Source: Thiotrichaceae bacterium UBA973 (GTDB lineage: Bacteria > Pseudomonadota > Gammaproteobacteria > Eutrophobiales > Eutrophobiaceae). From it: a stretch of 64,000 nt of DNA. Location: contig DBBX01000028.1 in NCBI GenBank assembly GCA_002292815.1, positions 1-64,000 of the forward strand, read 5' to 3'. Made by a program: the position numbers and the translations under genes. The notes beneath the pieces are model-generated. The model made no database searches, was not told where the DNA came from, and saw only the letters and a program-made list of their open reading frames with translations. Below, in pieces: positions 36,821 to 45,426 of the stretch (its first letter is position 1; every line of letters starts with the position of its first letter).

Positions 36821-38233
36821 TTAAATCGATTTGGACTTTTCTGTTTTTAAATACAATGACAGCCAAGCCATTGAGAGGATGGTCAGAAAGTAGAGCACAT
36901 TGGCCGGTATCTGCAAATTAAATTCAACTGAGGCATGAATTAAGATGGCAGACATCGCCATGATGACGGCAAACGATACCCCCCGCATTAAGGGGTCTTT
37001 ACGTTTATATTGGGCACGCAATGCAATGAGGAGTGTGACAACAATCATAAGCCCTAATAACCCCAAACCAATCGCACCGGTTTCGTTAATAAACTCCAGG
37101 TAATCGTTCTCAGTATGCCGAAAGAAGCCACCGACATCGTGTTGGCGGTATTGTGGGAATACCGTATAAAAACTACCGAGACCGCTCCCGGTTAATTTGT
37201 AATCTTGCCAGTAATCAATGTTATGGGGCGCGGCAATCACACGTGATTCAGTTTGCATCGTGGTTTGTTCTATCCGCTCGGCAACTTTTTCAATACCAAA
37301 CCAGGTGCCCACAATAAAGACATCAATCACGATTAAGCTGACTAACAAGATGACGGTTGAGCGGGGTGCGTGTTTAGATAATAGTAACCCAATCGCACCG
37401 GCAATCAGTAGGCTGGAAAAAAAGGCCGTGTTCCCCATACGCGAATGCGTCATCACTAAGGCAATGACCATAATCACTAGGTATAAACGAAGGCGAAACT
37501 TGGGGCCCATTAACAATTGAAGAAATGATAAGAACCTTTTTTTCCAGGTGTCTGTTGTCTCTGTTGCGAGTTTAGCGATCATCATGCCGATACCGACGGC
37601 GAGACACATGACCAAGAATGCCGCCAGGTGATTGCGATTGATAAACGTCCCACAGACTTGCTGCAAAACGGCACCATGCTTTATAAAAAAACCGTAACCC
37701 AATCCCGACATGTGCATCAAGCTGCCGTAGAGGGCCTGCAATAAGCCACTGAAAATCATGACGCTGGCCAGTTGTATGATTCGTCTTCGCCGATTAACTA
37801 ACAATAAGCACAAACTAAAAAATAAGACATAGGCCACACTTTGTACTAAACCGGTTTGGGTTGCATAGGGGTCGACCGAGATACTTGCCTTTTCTGGGAC
37901 GGTGTCTAGCTTTGAATACATCTCTGCGGCTTGCGGGGAGATTGATGACAGTGTGTCGGTCGATAAGGGCACGACTTGAAAGGCAATATGGACCAACCAT
38001 AAACAAAATAGAAATAATACCGGCGTGGCTTTTTTAAACACCGGCGTGAAGGACACTTTGCCAGCAATGAAAGTGATCAACCACACGATGCTTAGTAAAA
38101 AAATCCAGATTTCCATGATTGATCAGGCCCAGGGACGGTTGCTACCGAACGGTAACGGCACCCAGGCAATGAGCGCGAGCAACAGATAAAAAATCCAACG
38201 GTCTGGTGCGCGTTTTATCGTGTCTGGTGCCAT
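36821..38233 (-). pseudogene. O-antigen-ligase/polymerase family protein interrupted by in-frame TGA
   Basis: From ATG 38233, inside the end of galE, the frame reads MAPDTIKRAPDRWIFYLLLA, then WVPLPFGSNRPWA, hits TGA (38123-38125), and continues SIMEIWIFLLSIVWL to 36821. The family usually has WAW at the TGA, so one base (TGG to TGA) accounts for it. The rest has about ten membrane spans and the Wzy_C core (NRNHLAAFLVMCLAVG, THSRMGNTAFF, FFRHTENDYLEFINETG). Such proteins join or polymerise polysaccharide chains on lipid carriers. Translation restarting at ATG 38116 would lose only the first helix, so partial function is possible. The 19-bp overlap with galE supports the longer original gene. 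Confidence 0.82.
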
Positions 38234-39186
38234 CGCCATGCGGTCTCGATTATCGTTTCAATTTGACTGTGCTGTGGTTGCCAGCCCAGCACTGTTTTTG
38301 CTCTGTCATTACTGGCCACCAGATACGATGGGTCGCCCGCGCGTCTTGATTCAACTTTTTCATTTATCGTCTTTCCCGTTATCTTGCGGGCACAATCAAT
38401 AATTTCCTTGACCGAAAAACCCTTGCCCGTACCGAGGTTAATCACTTGTGATTCTGCATTACCTTCAAGATAACGTAATGCTTGAACATGGCCTTCAGCT
38501 AAATCATTCACATGAATGTAATCCCGCACACAGGTACCATCGGGGGTATCGTAATCCGTTCCATAGATTGAAATATGCTCTCGTTTTCCCGCAGCGGTAT
38601 CCAGTATCAACGGAATAAGATGTGATTCGGGTTCATGCGCTTCACCAATCTCCCCATCCCTGTCTGCACCGGCGGCATTGAAGTAGCGTAATGCCACATA
38701 AGCAAAATCATTTTTTAGCGCGGTGTCACGCAATACGTTTTCAATCTCCGCCTTGCTTTCGCCGTAAGGGTTGATCGGCTTGATGGGTAAATCCTCAGTT
38801 ATGATCTGTTGGTTCGGAATGCCATGGACGGCACAGGTACTGGAGAAGATAAATTGCTTAATATTGTGTGCGACAGCCGCATCAATTAGTACCTTGCTGC
38901 CTTCAACATTATTGCGTTGGTAAAGCGCCGGGGCTTTAACCGACTCTTCCACCGAGATGTAGCCGGCAAAATGCATCACGGCTTCGGGTTGGTATTGTTT
39001 GAGCACTTCTTCAAGACGTGTCTTATCCAGGATATTGCCCTGTTCTAAAGGACCCCATTTCACGGCCCACTCATGACCACGTTCGAGACTGTCATAGCAG
39101 ATAGGCGTATAGCCTGCTTTTGCCAACGCCTTACACGCGTGACTGCCGATATAACCTGCGCCACCTGTAACGAGGATGTTTTTCAT
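38215..39186 (-). CDS. galE: UDP-glucose 4-epimerase
   Basis: 323 residues: GGAGYIGSH (NAD binding, 8-16), SSTCAVHG and the catalytic YGESK tyrosine-lysine pair near residue 143, ALRYFNAAGAD and the C-terminal GWQPQHSQIETII. It interconverts UDP-glucose and UDP-galactose for polysaccharide synthesis. It precedes and overlaps the O-antigen-ligase-like gene, forming a polysaccharide unit with the MarR regulator. Confidence 0.95.
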   Translation of the reverse strand: MKNILVTGGAGYIGSHACKALAKAGYTPICYDSLERGHEWAVKWGPLEQGNILDKTRLEEVLKQYQPEAVMHFAGYISVEESVKAPALYQRNNVEGSKVLIDAAVAHNIKQFIFSSTCAVHGIPNQQIITEDLPIKPINPYGESKAEIENVLRDTALKNDFAYVALRYFNAAGADRDGEIGEAHEPESHLIPLILDTAAGKREHISIYGTDYDTPDGTCVRDYIHVNDLAEGHVQALRYLEGNAESQVINLGTGKGFSVKEIIDCARKITGKTINEKVESRRAGDPSYLVASNDRAKTVLGWQPQHSQIETIIETAWRWHQTR

Positions 39187-39236
39187 TTAATTTTTATTCG
39201 TTGTTATATCAGATTTATTGATTGGCTATTATATTA

Positions 39237-39266
39237 CTGGATTCCGGGTCTGTGCACGGAATGACG
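39237..39266. repeat. REP-like element, copy A
   Basis: CTGGATTCCGGGT...CACGGAATGACG resembles the two hairpins near 42156-42241. It lies in the 198-base gap between galE and hicB, in which no other gene is seen. Confidence 0.45.
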
Positions 39267-39384
39267 GGATAGCTATATCGCAGATCGCGACCGCAATGAC
39301 CAAGGGGATGAATTGCAGATAAACCTATCAGGGTTATCTGGATCAAACTGTTCTAATAGAGGATTCACATCAGCGTTTTGTAAC

Positions 39385-39597
39385 CTATGCGTATATAAGC
39401 CGATGTCCTTTTGGTTCCGGGACAGGATCTCCATGCTTGCTCGCCGTATCCAGCCATAACTGTATAGCATCTTTGGCATTCCCCAGAGCTGACTCGTATG
39501 AATCGCCATGTGCCATACAGCCAGGAAGTTCAGGAACCTCCGCCACATAGGCATTATCTTCTTTGCTCCAGTAGATAATAGTTTCATACTTAAACAT
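39385..39597 (-). CDS. hicB: HicB-family antitoxin
   Basis: 70 residues: FKYETIIYWSKEDNAYVAEV, then PELPGCMAHGDSYESALGNA and AIQLWLDTASKHGDPVPEP, the partial RNase H fold of HicB. Its ATG overlaps the original hicA stop by one base (TAATG). With hicA frameshifted, HicB may now be an orphan antitoxin. Other reading frames over the same stretch look like shadows. Confidence 0.9.
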   Translation of the reverse strand: MFKYETIIYWSKEDNAYVAEVPELPGCMAHGDSYESALGNAKDAIQLWLDTASKHGDPVPEPKGHRLIYA

Positions 39598-39844
39598 TAT
39601 TCTTCTCCAGAAAGTCTATATTTTACCAGTATAGTTCGAACCTGACGTACTTGATATGGCTTGGCTTTACTTCCGTCCTTTTGTAGGTTGATCTTTTCCT
39701 CTCTCTTCGAAAGACATGATGACTGCCTCTCACATGTTCATAAAATCCAAGTTTTTTTAGCAATTCGCATAAATCCATGAATGCAATATTTGCATCTGAA
39801 CTCCCCCGAAGAATACGGAGAATCAGTTTATCGTATTTTCCCAT
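39597..39844 (-). pseudogene. hicA: HicA mRNA-interferase toxin, frameshifted
   Basis: The first 45 or so codons match HicA (MGKYDKLILRILRGSSDANI, then FMDLCELLKKLGF and RGSHHVFR, including the catalytic histidine region). The frame then diverges and stops at 39623. The neighbouring frame continues the HicA sequence as KREEKINLQKDGSKAKPYQV and ends with a TAA overlapping the hicB ATG. One missing base in the AAGAGAGAGG tract (about 39705-39715) explains it. An AAGGGA ribosome site precedes the ATG. Either an inactivated toxin or a sequence error. Confidence 0.85.
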
Positions 39845-39950
39845 TGTCGTGAATTTCCCTTTTAATCACATAACTCGTTATATACGCAGCCAATCCGTTT
39901 TATTTATTAAGCGCGATGAGAATAATATTGAACACCAGCGTTATACACAA

Positions 39951-39979
39951 AAAAAGAGCCTGCAAGGCAGGCTCTTTTT
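39951..39979 (-). terminator. Terminator after the FecR-domain gene
   Basis: Perfect 13-bp stem AAAAAGAGCCTGC / GCAGGCTCTTTTT around AAG, about 23 bases beyond the minus-strand stop at 40002; the T run lies on the proper side. It may also act on plus-strand reading. Confidence 0.85.
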
Positions 39980-40001
39980 AATCTTGCTATCAGTGGTTCA
40001 A

Positions 40002-40961
40002 CTACTCGCCACTGATATCAACCCCGGCACCAAGTCCACCACCGACTTCTGCCGCTGTGATGATATCATTCGCAGCCTCAGAGCCTGTCTCTGCCCCTGA
40101 TGCGACTATGGCAGTATTAGCGTAAGACGATGCATTATCCGGATCTACAGAAGAGGCCATAAGCACTACTGTCGCAGCAAGGGATGGGTTCGTGGCTACG
40201 ACCGAGGAGATGATATTATTAATTTGTTCCTGACTTGCCCCTAACGCAGTCGCATTGGCTATCAATCCCGCCACAGCCAGTGTTTTACCGGCATCAGTCA
40301 GATTACTAATGTCAGCATCCGGATCGGCGGCCAAGGCCTGGGCAGCGGTAAAGAGAGGATCGGGGGCAGTTGTGGCGCGAACTGTCTTCGTGCTGGTTGT
40401 AAAAGACTGACCAGCTGGTGCACTAAATGAGGACCCATCAGCAAATGTGATGTCAACTATACCCACTGACGTTGTTATAACTGCATTGCCATCACCAGTG
40501 CTGCCTGTTGTCACACCCTCAACTGTTAACCAAGTGCCACGGATCCCGATGGTTGCTGTACCCGCATTGATCACAACAGCTTTCGGATTAGCCTTGGATA
40601 TCAAGCCACTGATAAAGCGCATACCCCCCTTGAGGATGTTAAACACGCTTTTGCTTTCGGATTCTTTGCCTTTGATGTATCGGTACTTATTGAATTTGAA
40701 TTCGGAATCTTCTGTCACATTGATCACTGTCCCGTCGGCCATTGTGATATTCACCTGGCTATCCGGCGCGGTTTTGATGATATCGCCCTGCTTGACCTCA
40801 TCGGACAATGTCATCGGTACCCCATTCAGTAAAACCGCACCTTCGATACTAACGGCCTTGCCGGTATTCGCCAGCACCGGTGTCAATGTCAGCGTTAATG
40901 CGATTAATAACAGCGTCTTAAGGAAAGAGTGTGGTGTATTGCTGTGGCTATTTGAAGTCAT
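40002..40961 (-). CDS. Exported FecR-domain protein
   Basis: 319 residues with a signal peptide (FLKTLLLIALTLTLTPVLA). A FecR domain covers about 35-190 (GDIIKTAPDSQVNITMADGT, GGMRFISGLI, INAGTATIGIRGTWLTVEG), followed by an Ala/Asp-rich C-terminal region. Unlike sigma-regulator FecR it has no N-terminal cytoplasmic domain. Such stand-alone exported versions are frequent near exopolysaccharide genes and may bind polysaccharide or assist export; the role here is inferred. It is followed by a strong terminator. Confidence 0.82.
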   Translation of the reverse strand: MTSNSHSNTPHSFLKTLLLIALTLTLTPVLANTGKAVSIEGAVLLNGVPMTLSDEVKQGDIIKTAPDSQVNITMADGTVINVTEDSEFKFNKYRYIKGKESESKSVFNILKGGMRFISGLISKANPKAVVINAGTATIGIRGTWLTVEGVTTGSTGDGNAVITTSVGIVDITFADGSSFSAPAGQSFTTSTKTVRATTAPDPLFTAAQALAADPDADISNLTDAGKTLAVAGLIANATALGASQEQINNIISSVVATNPSLAATVVLMASSVDPDNASSYANTAIVASGAETGSEAANDIITAAEVGGGLGAGVDISGE

Positions 40962-41114
40962 GATGTTTTATTTATCATTTTTTTAAAGGCAGGCATGATT
41001 TTTCCATGTATTTCCATGTATTTCTTAACTTACTTAGCCAATAGTTGATGTTTGTCACGCTTCATGCCGTGAATTTTATGCGTACTGGGACAAGTCAATA
41101 CCCACGCTGGCACT

Positions 41115-42056
41115 TTATGCCAACGCTTTGGGCGCATTCTTGAGATACCAAGCGTAGGTTTTTTCTAATCCCGCTTGTAAGCTTGTTGTGCTTTGCCAAC
41201 CTGATGCCTTTATTTTAGTTACATCCGTGACTTTTTTAGGTGTGCCATCCGGCTTGGATGAATCAAATACAATATTACCTTCATAGCCGATAATGTCTTT
41301 TATCAACTCAGCTAGTGCCTTGATGCTGACATCTTGCCCCGTACCAATGTTGATGATTGATTCATCATTATAGTTTTCCATCAAATAGCAGCAGGCCTCG
41401 GCCATGTCTTCGACATACAAGAATTCACGGAAGGGTTTACCCGATCCCCAAACCTCGACTTGTTTTGAATGATTGACCTTGCCCTCATGGAATTTTCTAA
41501 TCAATGCCGGTAGCACATGCGAACTTTGTAAATCAAAGTTATCTCCTGGGCCATAGAGATTCGTCGGCATCATTGATATGGCATTGAACCCATGTTGTTT
41601 GCGATAGGCCTGGCAGAGTTTGATACCGGCGATCTTGGCGATGGCATACCATTGGTTGGTTTCTTCAAGCGGGCCGGTTAACAGGTATTCTTCTTTTATC
41701 GGCTGTGGGCAGTCGCGCGGATAGATACAGGTCGAACCGAGGAACGCTAACTTCTTCACGCCTGTTTGATAAGCGGCTTCAATAATGTTGGTTTGTATTA
41801 AGAGATTGTCTCTTAAGAATTCAACAGGGCGTGTATCGTTCGCATGAATGCCGCCGACAACGGCTGCGGCAAGGAACACGTACTCCGGTTTTGTCTCGGC
41901 AAAGAAGTCGTTAACCGCTATTTCATTACATAGGTCTAGCTGGCTATGGTCACGGACGATGAGGTTTTGATAACCCTCTGAGCTTAAGCGCCTGCAAATA
42001 GTACTGCCGACCAGACCATTATGGCCTGCGACATAAATTCTTGAATCAGTTTGCAT
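41115..42056 (-). CDS. fcl: GDP-L-fucose synthase
   Basis: 313 residues: YVAGHNGLVGSTICRRL (NADP binding), GSTCIYPRDCPQPIKEEYLL with the catalytic serine, WYAIAKIAGIKL with the Y-x3-K pair, and TNLYGPGDNFD. It performs epimerisation and reduction of GDP-4-keto-6-deoxymannose to GDP-L-fucose. With gmd upstream it gives the complete two-step GDP-fucose route for polysaccharide synthesis. Confidence 0.95.
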   Translation of the reverse strand: MQTDSRIYVAGHNGLVGSTICRRLSSEGYQNLIVRDHSQLDLCNEIAVNDFFAETKPEYVFLAAAVVGGIHANDTRPVEFLRDNLLIQTNIIEAAYQTGVKKLAFLGSTCIYPRDCPQPIKEEYLLTGPLEETNQWYAIAKIAGIKLCQAYRKQHGFNAISMMPTNLYGPGDNFDLQSSHVLPALIRKFHEGKVNHSKQVEVWGSGKPFREFLYVEDMAEACCYLMENYNDESIINIGTGQDVSIKALAELIKDIIGYEGNIVFDSSKPDGTPKKVTDVTKIKASGWQSTTSLQAGLEKTYAWYLKNAPKALA

Positions 42057-42155
42057 AGTTTTGTATTCGATTATGATAATTATTGGTTATGCCTAGATGC
42101 ATGCGCATCGCTACAATACCGTCTCTTCAGTATCGATGGGAAGCCGGTTGATTGA

Positions 42156-42241
42156 CTAGATTCCCGCTTCCGCGGGAATGACAACCTGCTTCGTGCAGAC
42201 ATCAATCCTATTCCGTCACTCCCGTATAAACGGGATTCCAG
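42156..42241. repeat. Pair of inverted REP-like hairpins between gmd and fcl
   Basis: 42156-42182 (CTAGATTCCCGC TTCC GCGGGAATGAC) and 42215-42241 (GTCACTCCCGT ATAA ACGGGATTCCAG) are imperfect inverted copies of one element, 32 bases apart. Together with 39237-39266 there are three copies in the island. The paired layout resembles a small non-autonomous or REP-type mobile element. Confidence 0.6.
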
Positions 42242-42243
42242 TC

Positions 42244-43305
42244 TCATTTATTATTTTTTAAGAGCAGTTCGTTTTCAGCGGCTTGCATATCGGCCTGCAT
42301 CATCTCTGTGACCATTTCTTCGAGTGTTGTTTTCGGTGACCAGCCTAACTTTTCTTTTGCCTTGGTCGGGTCGCCGAGTAGACTTTCCACCTCTGTCGGC
42401 CTGAAATAATGCGGATCCACTTCGACAATACAATCGCCATTCTCATCGTAGCCTTTTTCATCAACACCCTGACCTTCCCAGCTAATCTTGATATCGATTG
42501 TCTTTGCCGCAAACTCGATAAACTCTCTTACGGTATATTGAATACCGGTGGCAACGACAAAATCTTCGGGTTGTTCTTGTTGTAACATCAACCATTGGAT
42601 CTCAACATAATCTCGTGCATGTCCCCAGTCACGTTTGGCATCGAGATTACCTAAATAGAGTTTATCCTGCAGTCCCTGTTTGATCCGACTTAGGGCAATG
42701 GTGATTTTGCGCGTGACAAAGGTTTCACCGCGCACCGGTGATTCATGATTAAATAAAATACCATTGCAGGCATAGAGTCCATAGGCTTCGCGATAGTTAA
42801 CAGTGATCCAGTAAGCATAGAGCTTGGCTACGCCGTAAGGCGACCGAGGATAAAAAGGTGTGGTTTCTTTTTGTGGTACTTCCTGTACAAGGCCATAGAG
42901 TTCGGAGGTAGAGGCCTGATAAAAACGGGTTTTCTTTTCCAGGTTTAATATCCGTATCGCTTCCAATATTCTAAGTGGACCTAGCGCATCTGAATTAGCG
43001 GTGTATTCCGGCTCTTCAAATGAGACTGCGACATGACTTTGTGCCGCCAGGTTGTAGATCTCATCGGGTTGCGACTCCTGAATGATGCGCGTCAAACTAC
43101 TGGAATCGGTCATGTCACCATAATGCAAGATGAAGTTCCTGTCTGATATATGCGGGTCTTGATACAGATGATCGATGCGGTCGGTATTGATCAAGGAACT
43201 ACGCCGTTTTATGCCATGTACGATATAACCTTTATTCAGTAGGAATTCTGCGAGATAAGATCCATCTTGTCCGGTTATCCCGGTGATTAGTGCACGTTTT
43301 GTCAT
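42244..43305 (-). CDS. gmd: GDP-mannose 4,6-dehydratase
   Basis: 353 residues: ALITGITGQDGSYLAEFLLN (GxxGxxG), GIKRRSS, LAAQSHVAVSFEEP, the catalytic SELYG and YPRSPYGVAKLYAYW. It makes GDP-4-keto-6-deoxy-D-mannose from GDP-mannose, feeding fcl immediately downstream. Length and motifs match bacterial Gmd closely. Confidence 0.97.
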   Translation of the reverse strand: MTKRALITGITGQDGSYLAEFLLNKGYIVHGIKRRSSLINTDRIDHLYQDPHISDRNFILHYGDMTDSSSLTRIIQESQPDEIYNLAAQSHVAVSFEEPEYTANSDALGPLRILEAIRILNLEKKTRFYQASTSELYGLVQEVPQKETTPFYPRSPYGVAKLYAYWITVNYREAYGLYACNGILFNHESPVRGETFVTRKITIALSRIKQGLQDKLYLGNLDAKRDWGHARDYVEIQWLMLQQEQPEDFVVATGIQYTVREFIEFAAKTIDIKISWEGQGVDEKGYDENGDCIVEVDPHYFRPTEVESLLGDPTKAKEKLGWSPKTTLEEMVTEMMQADMQAAENELLLKNNK

Positions 43306-43510
43306 ATCAATTGAAGTTTCTATAGTCTGACTGTGGTTGGTATTTTATCAGATAAAGTCACATAGCGTGATTTTTGTACTGCTGACTTTTTATAATACTC
43401 ATAATTAGTAAAATCTAAGATAAATCACTCTCTAGTTTTTTTGAGTCTGCCTGATATACGAGTGTCGATCACATCATAGAAAAACGTGGTCTGTCCTTAT
43501 TATGATTTTA

Positions 43511-44719
43511 TTAAACACCCGGTGCTAAATTCGGAAAATACCAAGGTTCCGCGTGTTCAGGTATCTCCCATTTTAGCGGTGATTTAGAGCTCGTCTCACT
43601 TAATAAACCATCATCCTTCAACTGTCCAAGTAGTCGCCGTGCAGAACGTTCAGGCATACCGGACAATTCATAAGCCAATGATCGTTCTAGCTCACCTTTT
43701 ACGAAAGCATTGTAAAGTATTAAACTGGCCGCTTCTTTCAGTTTGCCTGTCACTCCAGAAACTCGCTCATCATTTCTAGCGCGAATGTAACTATCAATGC
43801 GTTTATGTATCTCGTTCAATTGCAATAAGTCACTGATGTAATCAATTTGATCAATTGCAGTATCAAGCATGAAATCGCAAAAATTAATTAAATGTACTTC
43901 GCTTAATACTCCTCTACCATCATGATCGCCCTGTCGACTATTATCTGCACGTGCAAGTAATGTTTTATATCTATCTGATGAACGTGCAAGTCCGCGGCTC
44001 AAACACCAGACGCCATAACTCTCTAGCCCAATACTTTTTAGTGCTTGATCAGTAAATAACCTGGCAACACGACCATTCCCATCAGAGAAAGGATGTATCC
44101 AAACGAAACGATGATGCGCACACATTGCGGCAATAAACTTCTTATCCCCTAAATAATGTTTGGGGTGATACACACTGCAAAACTGCTGCATCAAGGACTC
44201 TAGATCTTCGGGCTTAGGCGGCACGTGCTGTCCAACATTAACAAATTCAGTACGCCATTCACCTGGAACAACCTTTCCCCTAACCTCTCCTTGCTGATCC
44301 CTGAATAGCCATAAGCTTTCCGGGATGCCTTGATAAAATTTATCATGAACCGCTTTGAAGAAGTGACGAGAATATAGCGCATCCTGATCCATCGCTTGCT
44401 CTTCTATCCAGCTCTGGACTTGAATATGGGAAACTGATTCTTGCTGTAAATCACGCTTGGCAGGATCATCCGAAAATTCACCTTTTTGAGCCGCACGGAT
44501 CTCGTGTGGTCGTGTCTTATTACCCTCAATTAAATTGGAATAATAAGAGTTAATCGCCCCCATATATTCACGAATGGTATTTCGTGTTTCAGCCGCCAAA
44601 TTACCTGATAGTTTCGCAGACGAAGTTGCCAGCTTAACTGCCTTATCGGGCAATTCAGATGTTTTTAAAGCCCCTTCGCCGGGTACAAAGGGTGAAAAAT
44701 CAGGTCTTGTCGTTGCCAT
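43511..44719 (-). CDS. Fic-domain protein (class II, self-inhibited)
   Basis: About 402 residues from ATG 44719, chosen over 44755 because AAAGG precedes it and related proteins begin MATTRPDF. The Fic core HPFSDGNGR is present, and an N-terminal inhibitory helix motif SNLIEGN near residue 60 marks a class II protein. A C-terminal winged-helix-like region (LAYELSGMPERSARRLLGQL) follows. Fic enzymes usually transfer AMP to target proteins. It sits among toxin-antitoxin modules but needs no separate antitoxin. Confidence 0.92.
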   Translation of the reverse strand: MATTRPDFSPFVPGEGALKTSELPDKAVKLATSSAKLSGNLAAETRNTIREYMGAINSYYSNLIEGNKTRPHEIRAAQKGEFSDDPAKRDLQQESVSHIQVQSWIEEQAMDQDALYSRHFFKAVHDKFYQGIPESLWLFRDQQGEVRGKVVPGEWRTEFVNVGQHVPPKPEDLESLMQQFCSVYHPKHYLGDKKFIAAMCAHHRFVWIHPFSDGNGRVARLFTDQALKSIGLESYGVWCLSRGLARSSDRYKTLLARADNSRQGDHDGRGVLSEVHLINFCDFMLDTAIDQIDYISDLLQLNEIHKRIDSYIRARNDERVSGVTGKLKEAASLILYNAFVKGELERSLAYELSGMPERSARRLLGQLKDDGLLSETSSKSPLKWEIPEHAEPWYFPNLAPGV

Positions 44720-44815
44720 AGCCTTTATTTGGCCGGTTTTTTTACCGACATACATTTATATAAATATCTGTTATATATATTAAATATACAAATTACTCAA
44801 GAATAATATTAATTT

Positions 44816-45070
44816 TTGGCCGGGTTTATGGCCGTTTATTGTGAATTCAATGCCGACTCCCAAAGATTGGGACAGGATGTGCCGAACTATAAACTTCTAT
44901 TAGTTAGGACACACACGTGTATAGATTTTTGTCATATTCAAATCTTTGTGACTGAGAAATTCATGAAAATCCGTGGTCTGCCCGCTAATCAATACGTCAG
45001 TAATAATTATCGAATTACATTTGGATGGCAGAAAGGCATCATAGATGTGGATTTAGAAGATTATCATTAG
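44816..45070 (+). pseudogene. Degenerate HigB-type toxin remnant
   Basis: Only the end resembles HigB/RelE proteins: KIRGLPANQYVSNNYRITFG then WQKGIIDVDLEDYH, equivalent to the usual PPANRLE...RINDQWRICFEW...VEIVDYH, but the middle segment (about 12 residues, SGDRKGQYS type) is missing and the N-terminal half bears no family likeness. The intact antitoxin follows 10 bases later. The reading frame as a whole is open, so a short protein could be made, but toxin activity is unlikely. Confidence 0.6.
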
Positions 45071-45080
45071 GAGAACACCA

Positions 45081-45380
45081 TTGAGTAGACAACCAACACA
45101 CCCAGGGGCAATTTTAAGAGAAGATGTGATCCCTGCATTAAAAGAACAAGGTGTCAGTGTTTCACAATTCGTGCGTGATCTTCATATCTCCAGAAATCTT
45201 TTATACGGGATTCTTGATGAAACCAGACCGATAACACCAAACATTGCTGTACGCTTAGGTAAGGTCTTGGGTAATGGCGCTGATATCTGGTTAAGAATGC
45301 AACAAACGTATGATTTGTGGGTTGTCGAAAACCAGCTTGCTAGTGAACTTGAAGAAATGCCTGTTTATCACGTCACTTAG
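45081..45380 (+). CDS. higA: HigA-family XRE antitoxin
   Basis: 99 residues: HPGAILREDVIPALKEQGVS, then VSQFVRDLHISRNLLYGILD and AVRLGKVLGNGADIWLRMQQ, the standard HigA/VapI helix-turn-helix. The start is TTG at 45081 with AGGAG 7 bases before it. Its toxin partner is degraded, so it may persist as an orphan regulator. It converges with the end of the PfaA-like gene. Confidence 0.9.
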   Translation: MSRQPTHPGAILREDVIPALKEQGVSVSQFVRDLHISRNLLYGILDETRPITPNIAVRLGKVLGNGADIWLRMQQTYDLWVVENQLASELEEMPVYHVT

Positions 45381-45426
45381 CAAGCTAATAATCGTTGAGG
45401 CCGCCGATAGAAATATTTAATCTGCT

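Noticed and set aside
38123..38125. TGA read as tryptophan (alternative genetic code)
   Set aside because: tamA, hpnJ and shc in the same window use TGA as their normal stop.
39273..39587. A 104-residue minus-strand frame overlapping hicB
   Set aside because: The overlapping frame encodes a clear HicB with coupled start; the longer one has no recognisable features.
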